Positions 16,474 through 25,184 of a DNA stretch of 64,000 bases are shown here, one piece after another. How positions within the stretch are numbered: the first letter of the stretch is position 1; each line of letters begins with the position of its first letter. Origin of the DNA: CAZUAQ01 sp964618455 (GTDB lineage Bacteria; Planctomycetota; Phycisphaerae; UBA1845; PWPN01); assembly GCA_964618455.1 (NCBI GenBank), contig CAZUAQ010000012.1, positions 62,001 through 126,000 on the forward strand, in the 5' to 3' direction. The notes below the pieces were generated by a model. That model was not told the DNA's origin, ran no database searches, and was given only the letters and a program-made list of their open reading frames with translations. The position numbers were made by a program, and so were the translations under genes.

Positions 16474-17551
16474 TTCCGGTCAACCGGCATCGCGCCCACC
16501 GAAGAAGCGGGGATGGCTTGTACTCAAGTCGCTGCTGATCCGGCTGTGGGCACTGGCGATTCTGCTGATGGTTCTCGCCGTCGCGTATTATTCGCTGGAT
16601 TACATGGTCGGCTACGTTTTCTATCCGGAGCAGGTGCCGCCACGGATCCTGGAATGGCAGAGCGAACTCGACCCCGAACTTCTGCGCGTCGAGGCTGCCC
16701 CGGGCGTGACGCAGGAGCCGCCACGCGCACCGATGGGGCACTATCACGGCGTGGACAAATGGTACGAACCGGCCGGGTATGTCAGTTGCACCATCAGCGG
16801 TTGTCACAGCCCGCTGCCGCATCAGGAGCGCAAAGAAATCCGCGCCTTCGCCAACCTGCATGCCACGTTCATGACCTGTCAGATGTGTCATGAGAAGAGT
16901 ACCGCGCCGTCGGAAGAAACCGTCTGGTTGAACCATGCCACGGGCACCATTCTGAAAGGCAAGCCGCCGCTGCTCGAACTGATCAACCTGCTGGAGACGA
17001 CCGAATCCGCCCCGGAAACCGAGGAGTTCACCGAGCAGGTGATTGAATTGCTGGATACGTCGCTGGTCCACATGGGCAGCGTGCCGTTCCTGGAGCATCT
17101 CCGTGTCCAACTGAACACGACGCTGCCGGGCAGTCCCGTGTGGACGCAGACGATGCGGGAACTCCGGCAGGAAATCCCGCAGCACGCGCGGGGCGAGTAC
17201 GGCGCGCGGCTGGCCCCGGCGGCCGGTGGGCGGAAATACGTGGCGTTTCATCAGGATCTCGCGAAGCTGGCCGGGGAGTACCTGTCGGCATCCGACGATG
17301 CCGCGCGCGAAAGACTCAACACGAAGATCCACGCGCAAGTGAATCCCGAACCCTCCGCCTGCCTGGCCTGTCACGGTGGTGATCCGCCACGCATGAATTT
17401 TGTCAAGGCGGGCTACACGGAAGCCCGGGCGGAATCCCTTGCCAACGAGGAGATCGCGCGCCTGATGGATCGCATTATGAAAGGACAGCCTTTCCATCTG
17501 CCCCGCATCATGCTGCCGGGGGCGTCTGCCGGTGAGGGATCGCAGGAATGA
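16466..17551 (+). CDS. Membrane-anchored triheme cytochrome c
   Basis: 361 residues. One N-terminal membrane helix (about residues 18-45, after a KKRGW basic stretch) anchors a periplasmic domain with one CX4CH (CTISGCH) and two CXXCH motifs (CQMCH, CLACH). The last heme lies about 60 residues from the C-terminus, and a long helical stretch separates hemes 2 and 3. Start ATG 16466 follows an AGGTGA ribosome binding site and overlaps the CbcL-like gene by 8 bp. The pairing suggests a docking or relay subunit for the quinol oxidase. It is not a clear NapC/NrfH member, having only three hemes and a different spacing. Confidence 0.83.
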   Translation: MTDSGQPASRPPKKRGWLVLKSLLIRLWALAILLMVLAVAYYSLDYMVGYVFYPEQVPPRILEWQSELDPELLRVEAAPGVTQEPPRAPMGHYHGVDKWYEPAGYVSCTISGCHSPLPHQERKEIRAFANLHATFMTCQMCHEKSTAPSEETVWLNHATGTILKGKPPLLELINLLETTESAPETEEFTEQVIELLDTSLVHMGSVPFLEHLRVQLNTTLPGSPVWTQTMRELRQEIPQHARGEYGARLAPAAGGRKYVAFHQDLAKLAGEYLSASDDAARERLNTKIHAQVNPEPSACLACHGGDPPRMNFVKAGYTEARAESLANEEIARLMDRIMKGQPFHLPRIMLPGASAGEGSQE

Positions 17552-18594
17552 TGGTGAACGCTCGACATGATTCGGCGAGGTACACGCGGCTCATGAGCTG
17601 GTTCATGATCGCCGCCGGTGCCGCGCCGCTGCTTGCCGAGGTTCGCCCGCTCCCCGAAGCGCAGCGCATCTCGGTGGCCACGACCGAGGTCATCACCTTT
17701 GAGATCGAACCTCCCTTGCGCATGCCCACCGATGTGGCAGTGGACCGAGAGGGGCGGCTGATCCTGGCCGATGGCGTGAATCAGAGACTTATCATGCGCG
17801 ACGCCGAGGACAAGTCGGTGCGCGTGATCGAAAAGGTGGCCGGCACATCACTGGACAATCCCGTCGGTCTGACCCTCGATCGCAGGAACGCGCTCTGGAT
17901 CGCCGATGCCGGGCACGGGGCGTTGTTCCGGCTCACTGAAGCGCAACGCGATTCCCGGGAGGGCGGTACGCGCATTCCGTTGCCGACTTCTGATAACGGT
18001 CGCGCATGCGACGTCACTGACGTGGCGGTCTCGCAGGACGGGTCGCGCGTCTGGATTGTGGACAACGACCATCATCGTCTGCTCTTTCGCGATGGCGAAT
18101 CGGGCACGTGGACGCCCGTCGGCACTGCCGGGAACGGTGTCGGCCAGTTTCAGTGGCCGTTCATGCTGGCAATGGGGCCCGACGACGTGCTCTTTGTCAC
18201 CGAAGCGATCGGTTCGCGCGTGCAGCAGGTCACGCCCGAGTTGCGATGGCGCGGTCAGATCGGCCGATGGGGTGTTCAACCGGGCGAGTTGTATCGTCCT
18301 AAGGGCATCGCCGTTGACGCCGACAAGCGCATCTATGTGACCGACTCGACCCTCGGCGTCGTTCAGGTGTTCGCGCCCGACGGGAAACTGCACGGTGTCC
18401 TGACCGACCGGGACGGCCGCCCCACGCGTTTCGAGCATCCGATGGGTCTGACCTTCGACAGTCAGGGCCGGCTCTATGTTGTGGAAATGCAGCGTCACGC
18501 CGTGAGGCAGGTCACGCTCACCCAACCTCCAACTGTTCAGCAGCCGGCCACGCCACCGGCGTCGTCTTCCGATGACGGAAAGGAGACGCCGTGA
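17548..18594 (+). CDS. NHL-repeat beta-propeller protein (third of three)
   Basis: 348 residues with a cleavable signal peptide (to about residue 30, APLLAEV) rather than a lipobox. NHL blades are clear (MPTDVAVDREGRLILADGVN, PVGLTLDRRNALWIADAGHG, RPKGIAVDADKRIYVTDST, HPMGLTFDSQGRLYVVEMQ). A short Pro/Thr/Ser tail ends it. Start overlaps the triheme gene (ATGA) and stop overlaps the GTG of the 20-heme gene (GTGA). It is probably a soluble periplasmic or secreted partner of the 20-heme cytochrome, by analogy with the two other propeller-cytochrome pairs in this block. Confidence 0.87.
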   Translation: MMVNARHDSARYTRLMSWFMIAAGAAPLLAEVRPLPEAQRISVATTEVITFEIEPPLRMPTDVAVDREGRLILADGVNQRLIMRDAEDKSVRVIEKVAGTSLDNPVGLTLDRRNALWIADAGHGALFRLTEAQRDSREGGTRIPLPTSDNGRACDVTDVAVSQDGSRVWIVDNDHHRLLFRDGESGTWTPVGTAGNGVGQFQWPFMLAMGPDDVLFVTEAIGSRVQQVTPELRWRGQIGRWGVQPGELYRPKGIAVDADKRIYVTDSTLGVVQVFAPDGKLHGVLTDRDGRPTRFEHPMGLTFDSQGRLYVVEMQRHAVRQVTLTQPPTVQQPATPPASSSDDGKETP

Positions 18595-20909
18595 TCCGCC
18601 GGAACGTGACAACCCGAATGCTGGCGGTCGTCGGTACGCTGTGCATCGTACAGGTGACGGCGGGGCAATTGCTTCTCCAGCAGCCGAGCAGCGCGCGCGA
18701 GTGCGCCCTCTGTCATCTCGACTGGGTGAAGGCGTTTGAGCAGCCGGGCACGCTGACATTGATCGACAAACCCGCCAACGACATCGTCAATGCGCCCGAG
18801 ACCTGCCTCGGCTGCCACGATGCTTCCGTGGGGGACTCGCGCCGCAAGGTCTGGCTGGAGCACGGTCACCAGACCGGCATCGCACCTTCCGAGGGCATGA
18901 ACGTTCCTGATGAACTCCCGTTGGTCGACGGCAAGCTGGCCTGCAGCACGTGCCACAGCGCCCACGGCATGCCGCCCGAAGGACGCGAGCCGACCCTGGC
19001 CGATGTGTTCTTCCTGCGGATCGACAACGAGGACAGCGCGCTCTGCACCGCCTGTCACACCAACCTGGCCCAGGGCACCGAACATGGTTTCCATCCGGTC
19101 AATGTGGAACTCGAAGCGGGGCTGCCGGAACTGCTGACCAAGGGCGGTGCGCATCTCGGCACGAAGAATCGGCAGATGATCTGCACGTCATGCCACGTGC
19201 CGCACGGCGCGCGCGAAGAGGCACTCATGGCGGTCAACCCGAACGCCAACGACTTCTGTCTTTCCTGCCATGAAAACATGCACCCGGCCCGGTGGCGTGA
19301 AGGGACGCCGCACACGCATCCGATGAGCGCCGGTCTCGAAACGCCCGCGCTCAAGCAGGCGATTGAAGCTCTCGGAACGCGTGCCGGGGAGGGCAATACG
19401 CTGGTCTGTTCCTCCTGCCATATCATGCACCATGCCCCGGCGTCGGGCCTGCTGGCCGAAACACTCGAAGAGAGTCAACTGTGCATGACCTGCCACCAGG
19501 ATCAGCAGGCGCTTTTCGACACGGTGCACAACCTGGCCAACTCGGCGCCCGAAGCACTGAACGCGCAGGGCAAGACCGCCGTACAGGCGGGCGCCTGCGG
19601 CGCGTGCCACGGCGTCCACGAGCCCGCGCGTGACTTTGAAGTCACCGCCCTCGATCCCACGGGCACCTGCGCCACCTGTCACCGCCAGGATCAGTGCGCC
19701 GAAAAAGTTCCACTCCAGTCCAACGATCATCCCATGCCCGCGCAGGCCGACGACGCCTTACGCGCCAAGCTGGCGTCGCTGCTCCCCGCGAAGTCGCCGG
19801 ACGATCACCAGGGCATGACCTGTTTTACGTGCCACAATCCGCACGCCAATCCACACCACGCCTTCTTGCGTGAGACACCGGATCAGCTTTGTGGTCACTG
19901 TCACGCCGATCAGGCGCAGTCGCTGGCGGGCGTGCACGATTTCACGTCGATCCCTGATGCCCGGAACATGAAAGGCCTCACGCCGACGGAGACGGGCAAG
20001 TGCGGCACGTGCCACGCGGTACACGGCGCCGCCGGTCCGGTGCTGTGGGCGGCGGCAAGAATCGACGATCCGACACCCGACGCACTCTGCCTGAACTGCC
20101 ACCTCGCCGAAGATCTTCCCGCACACGTGCAGGCGACCTCCCTGCGCCATCCTTCCGGAAAAGGGCTCGACCTGAGTGCGCTGCCCAAGGATCACTGGCC
20201 GCTGTACGACGAACAGGCCCATGCGTCATCCGAGGGCGTGCTCGCCTGCTCGACCTGTCATGATGTGCACGGAGATTCGACACAAGTGCCCGGCCTTCTC
20301 CGACACCCGGCCTCCGCGGGCGGGAACGGCTGGTGCCTGGACTGCCATACGGACATGTCCGCCATCGCCCACAGCATGCATCGCGACGAGGCCCTGGCGG
20401 CCATGGTCAAGCGGATGAACCCGGAAGGCCAACCCGCGCGATGCGCGCCATGCCACCGCGTGCACGACAGCGAGACGCCGATCGAGATGGGAATGTGGGC
20501 CGCACCGTTAGGCGGCGACGAGCATCCCACTGAGATGCGGCAATGCCTCGGATGTCACGGCGACGGAGGCGAGGCCACGCAGATGACGCTGATGATCCAC
20601 CCTACCGTACCCATGCGGAACAGCATGGCTGAAGGCGAGCCGGGATTCCTGCCGCTCATTGACGAGCAGGGGCACATGGGCGCGGCGGGACGCATCACCT
20701 GCAAGACCTGCCATCTTCCGCATGGCCGCATGCTCGAAGGAGAGGCGGTCACCGAGGCGGCGACGGGGCGGGAACTGGATCAACGCGGCACGCTGACCCG
20801 CGCGTATCGCTCACCCAACGTGTGCAGTGACTGCCACGGGCTTCAGGGGCTCGGCTACTATCTCTACTACCATTTCCCAGCCAAGCGCGCACGTCTCACG
20901 CTGGAATAG
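18591..20909 (+). CDS. Twenty-heme doubled-CXXCH cytochrome
   Basis: 772 residues starting with GTG, coupled by GTGA to the third propeller. A signal peptide (about 1-24, VTAGQLL) is followed by twenty CXXCH motifs spread over the full length. They alternate between a CXXCHxxH form (CSTCHSAH, CTSCHVPH, CSSCHIMH, CFTCHNPH, CGTCHAVH, CSTCHDVH, CAPCHRVH, CKTCHLPH) and a plain form, which implies roughly ten tandem two-heme modules. No membrane anchor follows the leader. It is the last gene of the block; 388 bp without a gene follow. Inferred role: extended electron wire, periplasm-spanning or extracellular. A polymeric nanowire subunit is possible but unproven. Confidence 0.9.
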   Translation: MIRRNVTTRMLAVVGTLCIVQVTAGQLLLQQPSSARECALCHLDWVKAFEQPGTLTLIDKPANDIVNAPETCLGCHDASVGDSRRKVWLEHGHQTGIAPSEGMNVPDELPLVDGKLACSTCHSAHGMPPEGREPTLADVFFLRIDNEDSALCTACHTNLAQGTEHGFHPVNVELEAGLPELLTKGGAHLGTKNRQMICTSCHVPHGAREEALMAVNPNANDFCLSCHENMHPARWREGTPHTHPMSAGLETPALKQAIEALGTRAGEGNTLVCSSCHIMHHAPASGLLAETLEESQLCMTCHQDQQALFDTVHNLANSAPEALNAQGKTAVQAGACGACHGVHEPARDFEVTALDPTGTCATCHRQDQCAEKVPLQSNDHPMPAQADDALRAKLASLLPAKSPDDHQGMTCFTCHNPHANPHHAFLRETPDQLCGHCHADQAQSLAGVHDFTSIPDARNMKGLTPTETGKCGTCHAVHGAAGPVLWAAARIDDPTPDALCLNCHLAEDLPAHVQATSLRHPSGKGLDLSALPKDHWPLYDEQAHASSEGVLACSTCHDVHGDSTQVPGLLRHPASAGGNGWCLDCHTDMSAIAHSMHRDEALAAMVKRMNPEGQPARCAPCHRVHDSETPIEMGMWAAPLGGDEHPTEMRQCLGCHGDGGEATQMTLMIHPTVPMRNSMAEGEPGFLPLIDEQGHMGAAGRITCKTCHLPHGRMLEGEAVTEAATGRELDQRGTLTRAYRSPNVCSDCHGLQGLGYYLYYHFPAKRARLTLE

Positions 20910-21297
20910 CTGCTCGCACCACACAGGCCGCGTGTATGTCCGGGAGATTCTTTTCCATTTGCTGTTCTGAACTCGTGATCCGCGCGGGGCGGGTGAGATG
21001 CGGTCAGGACATGCCACTTCCACTTTGTGCGAATCGCCGAAATGAAAAGATCCCGACGGGAGCGGCGGAGAGTGGTCAGTACCGCGCCCGTGATGAAGCG
21101 GAGTCGAGAATCAGGCTCGTACTGCGGAGGAATCCTTGCCGAAGGAAAGTTTCCGCCGTACCCCCGAGGGTTTCATCGCCGCGTGCGCTCCTGATCGTCT
21201 TCCCTCTCTTACGGTCGATGTGCTGACGGAACGCGCGTTCTTGACGGGCGTGGACTCCGCTCGTCATCGCCGCAACGTTTTTCAGTTCACTTGCGAT
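20910..21297. other. Intergenic between convergent units, nothing recognised
   Basis: The cytochrome block ends rightward and the ABC transporter ends leftward here. I see no terminator hairpin with a T-run, no tRNA-like fold and no plausible coding pattern. Confidence 0.5.
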
Positions 21298-22623
21298 TCA
21301 GCCCTTCATGCCCGACGTCTTGATGCCCTGGATGAATGTCTTCTGCGTGAAGAAGAAGAGCACGATGATCGGCAGCGTCAGCAACACGCTGACCGCCATC
21401 ATCTCGCCGTAGCGCGACGCGAAGCGGCCTTTGAACATCGCCAGGCCCAGCGACAGCGTGTACTTCGCCTCGTCCACGACGTAGATCAGCGGGCCCATGA
21501 AGTCGTTCCACGAGATCATGAACGTGAACAGCGCCACCGTCGCCAGTGCGGGGATTGACAGCGGCATGACGATCTGCCAGTAGATGCGGAACGTGCTGCA
21601 GCCGTCGATCCGGGCGGCGTCGATCAGATCCTTCGGGATGGTCAGGAAGAACTGCCGCAGCAGGAAGATGAAGAACGCGTTCCCGAGAAACTGCGGTACG
21701 ATCAGCGGCAGGTAGGTGTTGATCCAGCCCAACGACTTGAAGATCAGAAACAACGGGATCATCGTCACCTGCGGCGGAAGCATGAGCGTGGCCAGCATCA
21801 GGTAGAAGATCTTGTCGCGCCCCGGCCACTCGATGACCGAGAACCCGAACGCCACCCAACTGCAACTCAGCACCGATCCGAGCACGGTCAACGCCGCGAT
21901 GAACAGCGTGTTCTGCAGGAACAGGGCGAACGAGAAGCCCTTCACGCCCTTGACGTAGTGGCGGAACGTCGGCCACGCCTTGGTCTCGATGCTTTCAAAG
22001 TCGACAATGCGCCGCGATGGATCGTCGGTCGTAATCTTGAGCTGATCGCCGTGGCGATTGAGAATGAGCTCGCCTTCCCGGCGCTGGGGAATCCGCCACT
22101 CGCGCCCGGGGGTAACCAGTTTCAGCACGGGTTTGTCCGGCAGATCCACCTCCGACGCGCGCAGCGCGTCGAGCAGTTTTGGATTGAAGATACCCTTGTC
22201 CAGATCGCTTACCGGTTCGGGCACGTCGATCGTCGCCACCGGTGCCTGCAACGGCGCGCCGAGGCGGTTAACCAGTGTCACCTTGGTCCGCAAAGGCTTG
22301 CGTTCCATGGCCTTGCCTTCATCGTCGTACTGAATAGGCGCATATTCCACGACCTCCTGACGCACCACCTCCGCCCAGCCGCGATATTCCGTCTCGCTAT
22401 CGACACCCTCATCAACCGGGTCCGACCCCACCCCGTCACCGAGATAGAGATACTCGCCGCGCGGAATCCACTCGGGCGGAAAGGTGAACAGGTGCGTCTC
22501 GCTCTTGAGCGATGATGTCAGCAGCCAGACAAACGGAATCAGGAAGACGATGGAAAGCGAAATCAGCGCAGCATGGCTGAGGATGGTCTTGGGGAGCGAC
22601 TCGGAGGGTTTGCGTTCGGCCAT
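21298..22623 (-). CDS. Carbohydrate ABC transporter permease (MalG type) with large periplasmic insert
   Basis: 441 residues, against about 280 for the family. Helix 1 (about 15-38) is followed by a hydrophilic region to about 228, then the usual five helices. The EAA loop (DAARIDGCSTFRIYWQIVMP) that contacts the ATPase is intact. The extra 130-150 residues would lie in the periplasm between helices 1 and 2, rich in Val, Pro, Arg and Asp, with no recognised fold. It is the last gene of a leftward unit (binding protein, MalF-type permease, this gene); 4 bp separate it from the MalF-type gene. No ATPase gene is adjacent, so a shared MsmX/UgpC-like ATPase elsewhere is likely. Confidence 0.9.
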   Translation of the reverse strand: MAERKPSESLPKTILSHAALISLSIVFLIPFVWLLTSSLKSETHLFTFPPEWIPRGEYLYLGDGVGSDPVDEGVDSETEYRGWAEVVRQEVVEYAPIQYDDEGKAMERKPLRTKVTLVNRLGAPLQAPVATIDVPEPVSDLDKGIFNPKLLDALRASEVDLPDKPVLKLVTPGREWRIPQRREGELILNRHGDQLKITTDDPSRRIVDFESIETKAWPTFRHYVKGVKGFSFALFLQNTLFIAALTVLGSVLSCSWVAFGFSVIEWPGRDKIFYLMLATLMLPPQVTMIPLFLIFKSLGWINTYLPLIVPQFLGNAFFIFLLRQFFLTIPKDLIDAARIDGCSTFRIYWQIVMPLSIPALATVALFTFMISWNDFMGPLIYVVDEAKYTLSLGLAMFKGRFASRYGEMMAVSVLLTLPIIVLFFFTQKTFIQGIKTSGMKG

Positions 22624-22627
22624 GACG

Positions 22628-23605
22628 TCAGGCTCCGGCGTAGTAAATCTTGCCGCGCGTCACGCGAAAGATCAGGACGGTACACAACAGAATCAGGATG
22701 AACATGATCCACGCCATGGCGGAAGCGTAGCCCATCTTGAAATAGATGAACGCGTTGTTGAACAGGTACAAGGCGTACATCATCGTCGAGTCGTTCGGGC
22801 CGCCGCCGCCGTCGGTCATGATGAACACCTGCGTGAAGTACTGGAACGTGTTGATCATCCCCATCACCAGCGTGAAGAAGAGGATCGGGCTGATCATGGG
22901 CAGGGTCACGTGCCGCGTCTTCATCCACGCCCCCGCGCCGTCGAGTTCGGCGGCCTCGTAGAGCTCCCTGGGCACTTCCTGCAAGCTGGCGAGGTAGAGA
23001 ATCATGGTGTGCCCGACGCCCCACACGCTCATCATGATCAGGCCCGGCTTCGACCAGTACTCATCCTGAAGCCATCCGGGTGGAAAATTGACGACATCCG
23101 GCAGGTTCTCCGCCTGAGCCAGCCCGAGACCGACGATGGCGGGCGAGATCAGATCCCAGGCGCCCTGCACCAGCGGCGCGAACGGACGAAGCAGCATGTT
23201 GGCTACGCCGAACTCAGGGTTGAGAATCCACAGCCACAGCACCGTCGACGCCACCATCGGCACAATGGCAGGGAGAAAGAAAATCGTCCGGTAGAACGCC
23301 TGGCCCTTGACGTTCAGATTCAGCAGCATGGCCAGCACCAGCGCCGTGGCCAGCGTGATCGGGATGGCGAAGATCATGAAGTACACGGTGTTCCACAGCG
23401 ACCGCCAGAACAGCGTGTCCGACAGAAGTTCGACGTAGTTGGCGCCGCCATTGAACCGCGGCGCGTTGAAGACGTTGTACTCGCAGAGGCTGTAGTAAAA
23501 CGACGCCCCGATGGGATAGACCGCCAACACCAGGAAACCCAGAATCCACGGCCCGGTGAAGATCAGTCCCAGGAACAGTTTTTGCGTATCACCTTTCTGA
23601 AACAC
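22628..23605 (-). CDS. Carbohydrate ABC transporter permease (MalF/UgpA type)
   Basis: 325 residues with six predicted membrane helices and the EAA loop (EAAELDGAGAWMKTRHVTLP) before the last two helices. N-terminal FLGLIFTGPWILGFLVLAVY is typical of the sugar permease family. A loop of about 70 residues between helices 3 and 4 (around FAPLVQGAWDLISPAIVG to PPGWLQDEYW) is longer than usual. It is preceded by the binding-protein gene (24 bp) and followed by the MalG-type gene. Transports an unidentified sugar or oligosaccharide together with its neighbours. Confidence 0.92.
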   Translation of the reverse strand: MFQKGDTQKLFLGLIFTGPWILGFLVLAVYPIGASFYYSLCEYNVFNAPRFNGGANYVELLSDTLFWRSLWNTVYFMIFAIPITLATALVLAMLLNLNVKGQAFYRTIFFLPAIVPMVASTVLWLWILNPEFGVANMLLRPFAPLVQGAWDLISPAIVGLGLAQAENLPDVVNFPPGWLQDEYWSKPGLIMMSVWGVGHTMILYLASLQEVPRELYEAAELDGAGAWMKTRHVTLPMISPILFFTLVMGMINTFQYFTQVFIMTDGGGGPNDSTMMYALYLFNNAFIYFKMGYASAMAWIMFILILLCTVLIFRVTRGKIYYAGA

Positions 23606-23629
23606 GAGCGCGATATCCTGTGTTGTGCG

Positions 23630-25036
23630 TCACGGTTGCGTCGCGGGGGAATCGGAAGTCGACTCCACGGGTGTTTCCCTGAGCGTATGCGCCGCCTTGG
23701 TCCGTTTTTGAATCCGCTCCCATTCCTTCTCGGTTCGCTCTCGCGCCATGTCCAGGGCCTCTTGAGCGGATTTCGATTGATTGCGGACGACGCCCAGGGC
23801 GCGCATCAGTTCGGTCATGTACTGCGCGTTGGCGGGTGTGATCGGTCGCGTATGCTCCGCCTCCTGAAGAATCTCATAGAACACTTCCATCGGCTTGTTG
23901 CCGGGCACGTCGTCGGTGAAGAAACGGCTCTTGCGATACGCGGGCAACAGCGACATGGTCCGCGCCATGTACGTCGCCCCTTCGTCACTGGCGCAGAGCC
24001 AACGCATGAATTCAAAGGCTTCGTCATCGTGGCCACGCTGCCCGAAGGGAATCGCCATCGTCCATCCGCCGATCCACTCCGACGTCTGCTCGACTCCCTC
24101 ACGCACCGGCATTCGCCCGATACCGTACTCGAGATTCGGCGCGAACTTGGCCATTTCCTGGATCATCGACACGTACGCGATGTTCATCGAAAGCTTGCCG
24201 ACGTAGAACGGGTTCTGCGAGGAGAAGCCGAACGTCGACTCGAACGAGAGAATCCGCTTCTGTCCACCGTAAGCTTCCTGGAGTTTCATGATCCACTCCA
24301 GCGCCTCGACGTTTTCCTCCATGTCGCACGTGAAGGTATTCGTTTCCGGATCGAAGAACTGGCCGCCGAAGGCCCACCCCCAAGTCATGACTGCGATCGA
24401 GGCATGCGGCACGTACGTCGGCAGAAAGCCCAGGCGCTCGATACGCCCGCTGGCTTCATCCACCGTGGTCAGCTTCATGGCGTATTCTTCGAGTTCCTCG
24501 ATTGTGCGTGGCGGGCGTTCCGGATCAAGCCCCGCCTGGCGGAACTGGTGCTTGTTCCAGACCAGCGCGAAGTTCGGGTCCGCCGCCGCACTGAGCGCCC
24601 ACGTCTTGCCGTTGTATCGACACTGCTTCCACGAAGGCTCCCAGTAGTCGTCCGCCGTAATGCCCGCTTCCTTCAGCCGCGCATCGAGCGGACGCAGCAC
24701 GCCCATGTCGGCCCACGAGGCCACCTGTGTGCCGTCCACGACGATGATGTCCGGCGGCACGCCCCCGGCCACGGCGGTGAAGAACTTCATGCTCTCCCCG
24801 GCACCGGTCGGCATGAACAGCGGCTCGACGTGAATCCTGGGATGGGTCCGGTTGAACTCCGCCACCACCTGGATCAGGGCGTCGGCATACTCGCCGGTCC
24901 AGGGATGCCAGAACTGCAGAATCGCAGCATCCTCCGGGATGTCCCCCACGTCGGGAGAGACGTCCAGCGTCAGGTATATCAGGATCCCGGCGATGGCGAC
25001 GCCGAGAAGTATGTTTTTGACCGTCGCGAATTTCAT
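23630..25036 (-). CDS. Sugar ABC transporter substrate-binding protein, N-terminally anchored
   Basis: 468 residues of the family-1 extracellular solute-binding fold: AILQFWHPWTGEYADALIQ near residue 40, PPDIIVVDGTQVASWADMG near 95 and MSLLPAYRKS near the end. The leader (residues 8-24, ILLGVAIAGILIYLTL) has no lipobox and no obvious cleavage site, so the protein is probably tethered by an uncleaved helix, which is unusual for this family. It is the first gene of the transporter unit. Ligand cannot be predicted; the carbohydrate enzymes elsewhere in the window make an oligosaccharide plausible. Confidence 0.9.
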   Translation of the reverse strand: MKFATVKNILLGVAIAGILIYLTLDVSPDVGDIPEDAAILQFWHPWTGEYADALIQVVAEFNRTHPRIHVEPLFMPTGAGESMKFFTAVAGGVPPDIIVVDGTQVASWADMGVLRPLDARLKEAGITADDYWEPSWKQCRYNGKTWALSAAADPNFALVWNKHQFRQAGLDPERPPRTIEELEEYAMKLTTVDEASGRIERLGFLPTYVPHASIAVMTWGWAFGGQFFDPETNTFTCDMEENVEALEWIMKLQEAYGGQKRILSFESTFGFSSQNPFYVGKLSMNIAYVSMIQEMAKFAPNLEYGIGRMPVREGVEQTSEWIGGWTMAIPFGQRGHDDEAFEFMRWLCASDEGATYMARTMSLLPAYRKSRFFTDDVPGNKPMEVFYEILQEAEHTRPITPANAQYMTELMRALGVVRNQSKSAQEALDMARERTEKEWERIQKRTKAAHTLRETPVESTSDSPATQP

Positions 25037-25184
25037 GGAATGCGGACTCTCGAGCGGAGGAGTGGTCTACACCGCCAGCGACTGTTTGGGGCAATCATGG
25101 TACGTCAAGACGCCCATCGCGGCAACTCACGGCCATCGAGTGGCAGGGCGGACGAGCTGGCGGAAGCGGGCGGGAAGCGTTGCC

